Assembly: GCA_021234155.1 (NCBI GenBank) | Contig: JAJEKV010000097.1 | Span: forward strand, 498,001-562,000 | Length of the DNA stretch: 64,000 bases | Source of the DNA: Isoetes taiwanensis | Taxonomy: Eukaryota > Streptophyta > Lycopodiopsida > Isoetales > Isoetaceae | Reading direction: 5' to 3' | Part shown: positions 48,201-58,122 of the stretch, one piece after another | Numbering within the stretch: position 1 is the first letter of the stretch | Layout of the letters: each line of letters begins with the position of its first letter | Program-made: the position numbers and the translations under genes | The notes under the pieces: generated by a model | What the model was told of the DNA's origin: nothing | Seen by the model: only the letters and a program-made list of their open reading frames with translations | The model's database searches: none

Positions 48201-50090
48201 CTAATAAATAGCTGAGTTTGACAGGGGGCATGACACAATGTCAACAAGTTTAAGGAAGATAAAGTCTCCAAAATTATTTTCACCTCCACTCAAAACAAGA
48301 CCATTAGCTTATTCAACACTTCATCCTTTGGTATGTGAAATACGTCCCAAACCTTCAGCCAGCACAATGCGAAGAACTATCATGCAGCCAAAGGTATAAT
48401 TGTAAAGGTCCCCAATAAAACTCTCAAATTAGCATCACGTTACCTCTCGCCAATAACTGGAGCATGGAATGTTGACACAGCTATAGCAATGAACAGGAAG
48501 GGTCTTACAGTAAGATTCTTTACATGAAAGAATTTCCAAGCAAAAAGAGGATCTTGTCTGCATTGCAGCAAGCAGCAAAATGGAAGAGAACAGAGATTTT
48601 GAACAGAAAATAATACCGATGATCAATTCAACCGATTAATTTGCTGGAGAAATGATAAGAGCCACTAGACATGCTTATGAACAAAATAAATATCCCTTCT
48701 CATAAGAATGAATCTCATAAGACTTCACTGTTGTAGTGTGTGCTAAGGCTACCTTGTACATGATGAGTAGATCTTCCCCGCTTAGAGGCAACCTCTGCTC
48801 GATGTTCAGATGTCATCTTCAGGAGTCTCTCCTGCAAGCACATGAAGAGCTTTAGATTTCTAGTACAGTATGCCAGCACGAAAGCTTTACAAGTCATCCA
48901 CCTTAAGTGCCCCTGGATCATAACGTTCAGATAAAATATCCCTCTCTACTGCGCTTGCTTCATCGGGCTGTCTGGATAAATGAAACAATATGTGTAGTGT
49001 TATCATTTAACATTGATAAGTGTTTTCTGCCCAGAAATTCTCACCTCTGTTGATCAATAACTTCTCTTGCATTTGTTTCCTAAATAGAAAAAATCGCACT
49101 CAGGCAATAACGACCAATAATCTCCAGACATCACAATTACAGAAGTCTCACCTGTTCAAGCAAGATTGCTTTGTGTACTTGCTCTTCAAAAAGATGATCC
49201 TCATCTGTTAACACGTTCTCTGGCGCTTGGAGAATGCTAGCTTGCCCAGATTTGGGGAGAGAGGAGACCATGTCCATACCTAATGTCCCATCCTTTAGTA
49301 TCTGCTCTTCAGAGGTATTTGCATCCCATCGAGATTTCCTCTTTTCATGACGAGGCTTTTGGAGCTGGCAATCCGATGGGTTATCGTTTAATTCATTATT
49401 ACTGGGTTGTTTTGTATCTTGTTCCAGATTCCCTAAATGATCTTGTTCCAATCCCTCTTCAGCACTTTGTACTGATTGAGCAAATACGGGCGGTTGCCAT
49501 GAAGCAGAATCCGGAACATGTGCCATTATTTGCATTGGCTGAGTCTGTGTGGAAGAACATCCAGATTGAAATGGCAGAAGGAGATATGGTACACCATTTT
49601 CTTGCATCGTTCCTGCATGTTGGTAGGATAAATTACATTCATCTCCATTTTGAGATAAGGGAGGAACTTGAGCTGGAGACTGCATCTGGGTATGGCCTGA
49701 TAAAGGGGGTGCAGTCATCTGAAAAGGCTGAGGTGGCAGCATATGTGAGCCCATGAATTGCTGATTCCCTTGAGATGATGGTAGTTGAAATTGGTTCCCC
49801 TGCAAAGAAGCTCCTTGAAAAGAATCCGAGGAGTATGAATTCGCTCGAAATGACGCAGGATTGTGAAAGGCATGCTGTGAAAATGGATTTCCTATACTAG
49901 GATGACTGTGGGAAGTCGAAAATACTTGTCCCGTGGGGCACCTAGGTTCCTGATTTTGATAGGTTGGAAATGGGGCTGGATGGCATTGTTCCTGCTGCCC
50001 AAAAGACGATAATAGAGAAGTATTAAGAGGCAATGCAGAACCATTTTCTGCAATTGTTCCCTTACTTGAATCACAGGAAACGAAAGCCAT
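45207..50090 (-). CDS. PQBP1: PQBP1-like WW-domain splicing factor, 784 aa, 12 exons
   Basis: Exons: 49152-50090, 49045-49079, 48902-48971, 48753-48831, 47728-48062, 47599-47655, 47340-47517, 47086-47269, 46712-46858, 45553-45678, 45440-45491, 45207-45359. All phases agree and the frame is intact. Residues 1-310: Gln/Ser/Pro-rich, low complexity. Then a charged helix (EVIDQQRQPDEASAVERDIL), two WW domains (about 501-531 with YYYNQNTGQTQW; about 552-583 with YYYNHKTGISSW) joined by a Pro run, a CLEC...CNHC cysteine cluster (about 600-625), MDPSSYSDAPRGGW (about 703-716) and the U5-15kD-binding motif RPYPSPGAVLR (about 741-751). PQBP1 binds the spliceosomal U5-15kD protein in the nucleus through that C-terminal motif. 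Animal PQBP1 has one WW domain and no long N-terminal extension. Confidence 0.92.
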
Positions 50091-50388
50091 ACTTAGGTCT
50101 TATAGTCAGGCTTGCTGAGTGTTAGCGCCATGGCAACAAATAGATTGAAAACTGAATCCCGAATGAAGCAAGGAAAATAAACCCGAAATTCTTGCTTGCG
50201 ATCGCTCTACATCCCCTAACGATGGAATAGCTGCTGCTCTGTAACCATGCTATTTTTCCTCTACGGTAACTTATAAAGTTTTAATCCGAAACCTAATAAA
50301 ATTGGCACCTTGGAGACTTTGAAGCAATTTCAAGCTATCCACGGTTGGAGCTAGCTGGGATTATTGTGCACGTGGAAAGCCTCGTATT
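50091..50388 (-). other. Upstream region of the PQBP1-like gene
   Basis: About 300 bp between the PQBP1-like start codon and the left inverted repeat of the recombinase element. It contains a CACGTG G-box at about 50,369. No TATA box could be assigned with confidence. The insertion therefore lies in or next to this gene's promoter. Confidence 0.4.
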
Positions 50389-50415
50389 CGTGAACCGCTA
50401 GTGCCTTGAAATTCC
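50389..50415 (+). repeat. Left terminal inverted repeat
   Basis: 27 bp, perfect reverse complement of 53,706-53,732. Inward of the repeat the two ends diverge immediately; outward they also differ. So the repeat is sharply bounded on both sides. Confidence 0.9.
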
Positions 50416-50769
50416 TCGATTTTTGAGGCTTTGTTCCTTTTAGGTAATTTTTTGGGTTTATTGTTTCTTGGCGGCGCCGCTTAGAGCACCGCCATTACAA
50501 GTAAACAGATCATTACACCATTACAGTCATTATTTTTGCCAGACAGTCACTCATAATTTCATTGAACTTAATTAAAATTTCATTGAACTTGTTTTTTACA
50601 TTCATTGAATCCATGAAAATTGCATTGCATACAACATTACAAAATTGCAATGTAATGCATCCAAAATTACAAAGCCTTCAAAATTACTTTCAAAGGTAAA
50701 CCTGTTTGACAAATCTCTGAAAGTTTCTAAGACAGTTTCTAACACAGTGATGCTCATCACTTCTCTTCA

Positions 50770-53242
50770 TCAATTTGGCAGATTTAAAATACCCTTTCCC
50801 TTGTCCAAGTATGGAACTAAAACATTGGAATCTGGAACCTGAAGAAAAGTACAGTTATTGAATGTAGCGCCAACAAAAGAGTGGCCACCTGCAACAGTAA
50901 TAAACCAAAATCAAACAACAAAATTTGAACAACTAATAGTAAACAATAAAAAGCAAAACTTACCAACATTTTTAACTTCAATAGTCGGCGGAAAGTACTT
51001 CTCAAGGTGCTTATTCGATTTCAGAAAGTTATCAAACATGTCATAATCAACTAAACCCTTGTACTCAGGTTCCTTTTCCACTTCAGCAACGTCAAGCATA
51101 TTTTTTTCTTCAACAAAACCAGCATTTACATGATCAGTAGCTGAACTACCACGAATAGGACCTGCAACAATTTAACATGTTCAATAAACTCAAATTAAAG
51201 AAAATCTACACTAAATTTACCTGGAGCAGTAGGCACAGCGACACTTGACAGGTTACTCACATGATCGCTAGATGAACTAGCATGAATAGGACCTGCAATA
51301 TAAAAGGGAGACATGATCACTAGATAAACTAGATGACAGCTTCAATAAACTCAAATTAAAGAAAAAATAAACTAAATTTACCTGGAGCAGTAGGCACAGC
51401 GACATTTGACAGGTTACTCACATGATCGCTAGATGAACTACCATGAATAGGACCTGCAATATGAATAGGACCTACATGATCACTAGATAAACTAAATACA
51501 TCTTGATTAAACTCAAAATAAAAAAAAACTAGACTAAATTTACCTGGGCCAGGAATATCTGGAGCAGCACTATCTGGAGAAACCAAGCACTTGGAGGAAT
51601 GCGAACCAAACATTGAGTTTTCTTTCCTTTTCATCATTTCAGCAAGCACATCCGAATATAACCTCAAACTGCCATCATCATTATACGGCTTGCTATTCAC
51701 ACTCATGGCAGCGTTCACTTGAATATCCTTGCTTCGATCATACCTGCAACAGTAATGTAAATAATCAGTAAATAAAATAAAAAACAAACAGAATTAAAGA
51801 CGTGCACGTACTTTTCATATGACTCTGTATTCCGATGCCCTGTAACTAACTTCCCAATCTCTGGAGGAACCCCAGCCATTGACATACGCGTAACAGTCGA
51901 CACGCGACCACTTTTATTGCAGATATCGGCATCAAGAAATGCTCCCATTTCTTTTATCCACTTCGAGATACCTTTCTCACCAACTCTACCTCTATTAGCC
52001 AAGACTGAACAAGAAAAACAGAAAATTAAAAAACAAATAAAAATTGAAAGGACATAAACTAAAACTTACCCCAGGTTTATAGTTTGCAATTGGCTGCAGA
52101 AATAATGGCCTTGGAGCAGCGTTCTCTTTAGGAGGAAGATGCCGAATGTATTGCTTGTATGTCAGCAAAAAATCCTCCTCAAAGCTCCAAATGGCAGGTC
52201 TAAAGTGGCTTGGATCATAGCGCGTCACAGATGTTCCCCATGTTTTACTAGTCCTCTCATTATACATGACATACTCTGAGCTACCATCAGATTCAAGTGT
52301 CAAGTCAACATCTTTCACTTCATAAAGCTCAGCAGCTCCCCTAATGGCAAATCTAGAGCACAAATAAAAACACAAACGTCTCTGAACACCTCGAGGAGTC
52401 TCTATCTTATAATCAATGTCTGCAAGGAGATCCCTTTCGCAATTATAAGGAATTGCCTGAGCCTTCTTTTCCTTCACCCCTATACCAGCCTTCCTAGAAC
52501 GGTCTGCAGATGCAACAAATGCAAGCCTAGCTCTAACAAACAAGGGATCTCGCATGATATTGAAGCCTTCTACTCGTACGCCACTTACAGCCATCTTTGA
52601 TTCCTGTCTTTTGTGCACAATCCTCCCTACTGCCTTCAACAAACAATTTAAACTGCAAAAGCAAACAATCGAATAAATACCAGTAAAAAAAACTAAACAA
52701 TTAAACATAAAATATTACCTGCCGGCAGGAAACAAAGAACCACCCTTTTTTCTGACTTGGAGCAGAAACCTGACTAGCATCTCATTAAGCTCAAGATGGG
52801 GTATTTCTTCAATTGGAACTGACAGGTCAATCTGTGGAACATTAATGTCATCCTTGACAAATCTTCGCCAAGCATCGAATTTCTTCCTTGCCCAATTATT
52901 CTGTTTACTTGATCTGTCCTTCCCACCCTTGTCTACTTCCTCTAACATCTGTTCATCCAAATCAACAAATTCCTTGGACTTACCCCTTGAATCTGGTTTT
53001 TCAATAAACTCTTTACTAAACCATGGCAACTGCTCAACATCTTTAATAAAACTTTCCACAGCTGCAGGATTCGTGCTCTGAATTATCTTATCAGCACACA
53101 CAGTTTCGTCTTCAAGTGCAGTGTCATCCAAGAGTGAGTCATCTACCAAAGCAAATGAAGGACTGATACTCACAAATGAATCAGTAAGCCGAATTACAAC
53201 CAAACAACAAACAAACAGCAGCATCGACCTTGATTCTGTCAT
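50770..53242 (-). CDS. Crypton-type tyrosine recombinase (DUF3504-like), 8 exons, 654 aa
   Basis: Exons: 52719-53242, 52066-52652, 51812-52004, 51544-51743, 51382-51453, 51221-51292, 50964-51161, 50770-50888; total 1,965 nt in frame. The exon 2 donor is at 52,066 (GTTTTA): the stronger GTAAGT four bases earlier (exon end 52,070) would break the frame. N-terminal part: WARKKFDAWRRF and LNEMLVRFLLQVRKKGGS, typical of the DUF3504 N-lobe, then GIGVKEKKAQAI. Catalytic set: Arg279 (FAIRGAAEL), Lys311 (RTSKTWG), Lys400 and Arg403 (NKSGR), His426 (TGHRN) and the likely nucleophile Tyr435 (SYEKYDRSK). The C-terminus contains repeated exons and ends KGKGILNLPN. Expected role: site-specific DNA strand exchange. 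The hydrophobic start MLLFVCCLVVI is odd for a nuclear enzyme, so the true start may differ. Confidence 0.82.
51181..51480 (-). repeat. Tandemly duplicated 72-nt exon with its flanking introns
   Basis: Exons 51,221-51,292 and 51,382-51,453 are 72 nt each, share phase and nearly the same protein (GPIHxSSSSDHVSNLS and VAVPTAPG), and share neighbouring intron sequence (CTAAATTTACCTGGAGCAGT). The next exon (to 51,161) starts with the related GPIRGSSATDHV, and exon 4 ends with the same PG|GTAAATTT donor context. The unit has therefore been copied more than once. Confidence 0.8.
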
Positions 53243-53705
53243 TTCTGCAAATCTGCAACAAGAAATTACACTCTTAGTTTAAACTATGCAACTGAACTAT
53301 GCACTCAACACAAAAAGATTACCTGTGCAAGTAAACTCTGCATGCAACAGTAAATCCTGCAACTCCGGACTCGAAACTCGCCAAAGATTATGAAAATCCA
53401 AGTAAACCTTGCATGCAACAGTAAATGCCGCAACCTCGGACTCCAAAATCACCAAAATCTTCAAGAAATCGACAAAAATCTTGATGGCTGAAGTCTGAGC
53501 TGCCTCAGAACCTACAAAAACACAAAAAAGACGTCAAAACATCAGAAAACAAAAAAAAAACCACTAAGAACAATGGCGCCACGACGCAGAACCTGAAAAT
53601 CAACGAAGAAACGATGGCAGGGGAGAAAGGGGGGAAAAATTGCCACGCCACGCACCAAAAAAAAAAATTCGCCACGTCATCGCCGGAAAATCCTACGTGG
53701 TCACC
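53243..53705 (-). promoter_or_regulatory. 5' region of the recombinase gene with probable UTR intron
   Basis: A TTTGCAG acceptor lies just before the ATG (about 53,247) and a CACAG|GTAATC donor at about 53,322, suggesting a non-coding first exon. The short repeats AAGTAAAC and TGCATGCAACAGTAAAT occur twice in 53,320-53,430. No TATA box was assigned. Confidence 0.4.
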
Positions 53706-53732
53706 GGAATTTCAAGGCACTAGCGGTTCACG
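53706..53732 (-). repeat. Right terminal inverted repeat
   Basis: 27 bp, perfect reverse complement of 50,389-50,415. It abuts a strong GC-rich hairpin at 53,732-53,777. Confidence 0.9.
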
Positions 53733-53777
53733 CTGGGTAACCGGCCGGTTGGAGCGGTTTCCGGCCGGTTACCCAGC
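53732..53777. repeat. GC-rich perfect hairpin beside the right TIR
   Basis: Arms 53,732-53,748 (GCTGGGTAACCGGCCGG) and 53,761-53,777 are exact reverse complements, 17 bp each, with a 12-nt loop TTGGAGCGGTTT. Each arm itself contains the palindrome AACCGGCCGGTT together with the adjoining bases. It starts at the last base of the right terminal repeat; the left end has no counterpart. Confidence 0.85.
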
Positions 53778-56500
53778 ACATAATGTTCTAATTATTTTGT
53801 TTGGTATTTGGGGGCGGTATTTCTGTGATGGTTGGGCCTAGATTTGGTGGCTGTATTGTATTCTAAATCGTATGTGGAGGGTATTTTTGCAACGGTTTGA
53901 GCTGCTTATTGGCGGGGAAAGATAGTGGCGCTTAGATTACAGTGTATGTGAATTCGGATTTGTGTTTCCATGGTGCCAATTTGGAAGGAAATTTGGCTTT
54001 GGAGATCGGCTGAGAGGTCAGGAAAGAGAGGCATGAGGCGCACAGCGGGATGAGAAGGAGCGGGATGAGAAGGGGCGCAGAGCAGGGTTTTGACAGAGCA
54101 GTGCCTGAAGCTCCCTTTTCACAGAGCTAAGCTGCTTCCGTTGGAGGTGGACATGAAGGCTCTACCCTGCTCCAAGACATGAAGGCCCCTGCCACCAAGG
54201 GTTTTTTTTCGATCGGGTTTGGGAGATGCTAGTGCTGGGTAGGCCGGATTTGAGGCGCTTGCTTCGGCCAGATTTGAGGGCGGTTGCACTTGAGCTCAGA
54301 ATCATGCACAAAGAGGGCTCTTGTTCCGGCCCAGAATCATGCAGAGACAGAACTTTTGCTCAGGCGTTAAGATTTAAGGACCTACCAGTCTGCTCCCTGG
54401 TCTTTTAGTTCCCTGCTCTTCTTTAATCTGCTGCTCTGTCTTTGTGACGTTGTGCGCTGCCATCGGAAGTCGAGTAGCAGGGAGGGTGAGGCAAAGAGTT
54501 GTGTACGGTGGCAAAGATTCAGATGCAGGGCCGATTCTAAGCGGAGTTGGAGGTCTATTGTTCAGAGGGTGAACGCAAAGGAGCTATGGTTTAAGCCCAT
54601 ACCTTTGGTCCATATTGTGGCAGGGGTGTTTTTGTCTGCACCATAGGATTTGTGGTGCATTTTCTCTGGCAAAATGTTCATATCCGTGGATCTGGAACAA
54701 CCCCACGAATATGCCGCAAATCAACGGCTTACAGTCAACGTTACCAAAAAAACCGATAAGGAATGGAAAATAATGAATAAACAGAGTACAATAATGCTTT
54801 GCACGTGGAGAGCCTCATAGTCATTAGATTTGATCTACGGCATAAAAATTCTAACATGTCCATGGGTAGCGTTGGAAGTTATGCCCCGGCTAGAGAATTC
54901 GAATTGGCATTACGGCATTCTTGGAAATCGAATTTGGCATTACGACATTTAAGTTTGAAAGCTTAGCATTCCTTATTGCTCTTATTTTTAGAAGCTACAT
55001 TCATTTATTTTCTTTAACTATTGTTGTGCAGACCAAGTTCTATGCTTTAAGGGATTTCAGTTCCACCAGATGTGCCAAGTTCCTCATCATTGTCGGATGT
55101 GCCAAGTTCTTCATTAAGATTGAGAACACAGATAAATAATCTTAAATGCAGGTGTAAATAGAACCGTAATTGGGACAAATTTGAAGTTTCATATTTGCAT
55201 AGGATTTGGACCTCTTTATAGCTTCGATTTATCAGACAGCGAGGCCTTTATTCCAACCGCCATTTTAGAAAATGGCTTTTGCACTTTGCCCTTCTTCCTT
55301 CTGTTTGCATTCATCGGCTTTATATAAAAGGTTATTCCACCAAAATGTTCGATCCTCTGTAAGTTGCCTTCTCCTAACTTTTTCTAGTAGCAAATGAAAC
55401 TAACTGTAGTAGGCACTATGATAAAAATTTTGCAAAATGGATACTGTGAATCTGTAACTTGTATGTGGCCAAAAGTTGTTGTATTGTAACGTTTCATGCT
55501 GCATCCTCAAGACTCTTTGAAAGCGTATAAATTATTAACAACTTGAGTGTCACAGGCTATATTGGTTCTAGGCCAAATGGCATATTTGGAGTGCAAATGC
55601 AACTTGTTACAGGGTTATCTTACACAAATACTTTCTTTTCTATGTAGAATGGAAAATTCTCCATAAAACATGCTTTTTATATGTTACTTTGATGGATGCC
55701 TACCTTTCACATTGCAAAGCGCAAAGGGAAACATTCTATACTTGCATGCATCATACGCTAACTGGATACTTTGTTCTAGATTATACATGCATGATGATGC
55801 GTGGCATTCCTTTTAAGGATGGATTTCAAATACATTGTGCAGATGCACCTTCAGTTTAGGGTTTCATTGCCCATTGACCTCTTGTCTGCTACTTTGTTCT
55901 ATTATAGCTCCTCTTCTCAATTTGAGTCCCATTCCATTGCTTCAAAGAGTTGATATCTTAGTTTAATATTTTCTAATCTCGAAATATCATATCTGGTAAC
56001 ATAAATTTTTATTCAAATGTCTTTCTTGTCTCAGGAATTGATGATATTTAATTCTTCTGGTTCTCTGGATCTTCAATTCTTTAGAATTTCTTTTTAGGGC
56101 AGGAAGATCCATCAGCAAATTATGGTCATGTTAAGGAAAGGTTTTTAAGCAACCTGCAATTTTTTGGAAGACCTCTTTATATAGAACAAGTAGCTTGTGT
56201 GCATTTTTGGAATTTGTAGAGGGCTTTGAAGACATTAATAAAATGCGTATTCGAAATTTAATGCCTTTCCTTGTGGCATATGCCAAGTGGTAACATCTCC
56301 AGAATGCATTTTAGTTATTTCAACGAGTGGACAAAGCACCTCATCTTATGCTCCCCAGTTACAGCTATGTTTTCTTAAAGATTCGTCTCTGCAGGTTGTG
56401 TATAAAAGTGTAAAAATGCATTAAGGATTGAATTAGATATGAGGGATAGCAAGATTTTTTGTTTTAGAAGATCTAAAAGGGTCATGTTCTATTCTATACT
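53778..56500. other. Intergenic, no gene recognised
   Basis: 54.0-54.6 kb is GC-richer with purine-rich stretches, but no frame carries a recognisable domain. 54,801-54,824 resembles 50,368-50,391 (20 of 24 positions). 55-56.5 kb is AT-rich without signals. Confidence 0.4.
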
Positions 56501-57180
56501 ATTTTTCTTATATTCCAGGAATGTGTAGGATGTGAAAGATACGGTAGTTCATTAACTACTGTATTAATACAATCTTCCACATAGAAGGAAGCATCATGTT
56601 ACAAAATGCTACTTTGAGTGACTGTGTATTGCAGTCATCGTAATGTATTGACTGGAAAGGAAAATACAAAGATATGCGTCCAGAAATACACTCTAAGAAA
56701 AAAAGAAATTAAAAGCTATTATGCATGACTATGGCTTATAACAAGATGCCATGTCAGCGACAGACATGCACTGCCACGTCAGCAGTGAGATGTCATCTGA
56801 TATGTCAGAATCAGTCTAACACCCCTCCTGATGACGAGCACTGTTGAGAAAGAAAATTAGCTAAGGAAACAATATGGAAAACCTGCTTCATCATAGCAAA
56901 GTGTTTGCCTACAAGAGGTTTTGTGAGACCATCTGCTGCCTGCCCCTTAGAATAATAGTGAGAGAGTGAAATAACACCATTACCACGTTGTTTGCGAATA
57001 AAGCATGCTTTAATATCAAGATGCTTTGTAAGATGATGCCATTTGTGATCCTTAGCATGAGATGTAGCTCCATTATTATCACAATAGAGGTAAGCTAGTG
57101 TATCTTTAGCTCCCAAATTCTTATACAAGTGAACAAACCAAAGCATTTCTTGAACTGTTGTGCATAATGTTTTCAGTTCT
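56500..57180 (-). pseudogene. Ty1/copia RNase H end and start of its 3' LTR
   Basis: Minus frame ending at 56,811 reads CDNNGATSHAKDHKWHHLTK, HLDIKACFIR, GQAADGLTKPLVGKHF and MMKQ, the standard copia RNase H C-terminus. After its stop the minus strand shows a purine tract AGGAGGGG followed by TGTTAGACTGATTC, a likely 3' LTR start near 56,822. The LTR's far end was not fixed. Upstream of about 57,170 (minus sense) a T/A tract at 57,190 cuts the element, so gag, integrase and RT are missing. Confidence 0.72.
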
Positions 57181-57209
57181 ACTTTAGTAGTTTTTTTTTT
57201 TTTTTTTTA

Positions 57210-57900
57210 ATTTAAATTCCAGTGCACCTTCTAACTTGTGTGTATCTGAGTCTTACAAGCTACAATCAGACGTAGTTAAGACCCTTCAAATTAAATAAAC
57301 TCACCCTGTACTACAAGGGTTTAAAATAATGCTTTCTGGACCCTAGACCTTTTACTAGACCTACATACGTTCTGATATCTACATTCAAACACCCATAAAG
57401 GAGCTGTGTCTTAAAATTTGATACTTTGAGTTGATATTGGTAAATCTTTGGCTTCTCAACATGGTGACTATGCATTTCACACCATAGTCTAGATCCCTTC
57501 ACTAACTAAACCCTATGTGGTTTATTTTATTAGTTTCAACACCTTACGTCTTTAATACCCCATTGGTTTTCCCCCTTTTTTTGTCATGGACAATTGATCT
57601 GGTGATTTCTTATCCCTTCACATACCATGAGGTTTTATCAACCCTGATGAGAAATGACCGACCGCACGTATTATTATGACAATGGTGGATTTCACATCTC
57701 ACCTAACCAATAGTAGACTTATTTCAAGTTTATACTTTGTGTCAGTAATATAAATTATCCACCTTATTATCTAATGGTTTCTCACCTTCCTATTTACTTA
57801 ATACCCTAATGGTTCTTCATTTTCCCATTTACTTAATCTTTTCCACGCTCGCGAGATTCTTGGTACAGATTTACCCTTACACATTTTCGGCCCCTTGGCT
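57210..57900. other. No gene recognised; upstream region of the RT gene
   Basis: AT-rich on the left, pyrimidine-rich towards 57.8 kb. A GTAAGT donor at 57,982 and acceptors near 58,100 suggest that a 5' UTR exon of the following gene lies around 57,850-57,981. Confidence 0.4.
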
Positions 57901-58122
57901 GCGGACCTCTTTTCGAAGATGGCGTTTGACCCTACTCCTTCCTGCACAAGCACTTGGCGCTACATCCTATTCCGACAAGTCTGGTAAGTAATGCCTTTCT
58001 CTACCTAGCCTACTGATTTGAAGATATTACTTCAAGCGTGCTGAAGACTGCAGCTATAAACCTACGAACCTTTTTCTAATTTAGGGCTCATCATATTTAG
58101 GTGTCCCAATATTCCAGTCCAA

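Larger units (their letters stand above)
50389..53732 (-). mobile_element. TIR-bounded Crypton-like tyrosine-recombinase element
   Basis: A 27-bp perfect inverted repeat bounds the unit: 50,389-50,415 (starting CGTGAACCGCTAGTGCCTTG) and its reverse complement at 53,706-53,732. Between them lies a single gene, transcribed leftward, encoding a DUF3504/Crypton-type tyrosine recombinase. No flanking target-site duplication is visible, as expected for YR-mediated insertion, but classical Cryptons also lack inverted repeats, so the combination is unusual. Size 3,344 bp. Alternatives: a domesticated gene inside an unrelated TIR element, or inverted repeats that serve as recombinase sites. Confidence 0.75.

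Noticed and set aside
49283-49756. 157-residue plus-strand ORF
   Set aside because: Antisense shadow of the first PQBP1-like exon, whose low-complexity coding sequence keeps the opposite strand open.
52066-52652. Calling the tyrosine-recombinase gene a pseudogene because exon 2 to exon 3 is out of frame
   Set aside because: A donor four bases downstream restores the frame and all catalytic residues are present.
53150-53242. Signal peptide on the recombinase (MLLFVCCLVVI)
   Set aside because: A secreted recombinase makes no sense; the hydrophobic stretch more likely reflects an incorrect start or an unrecognised intron (a GTGAGT donor lies inside it).
57182-57210. Poly(A) tail of a plus- or minus-strand retroposon
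   Set aside because: The long T run has no convincing target-site duplication and no identifiable body beyond the copia remnant.
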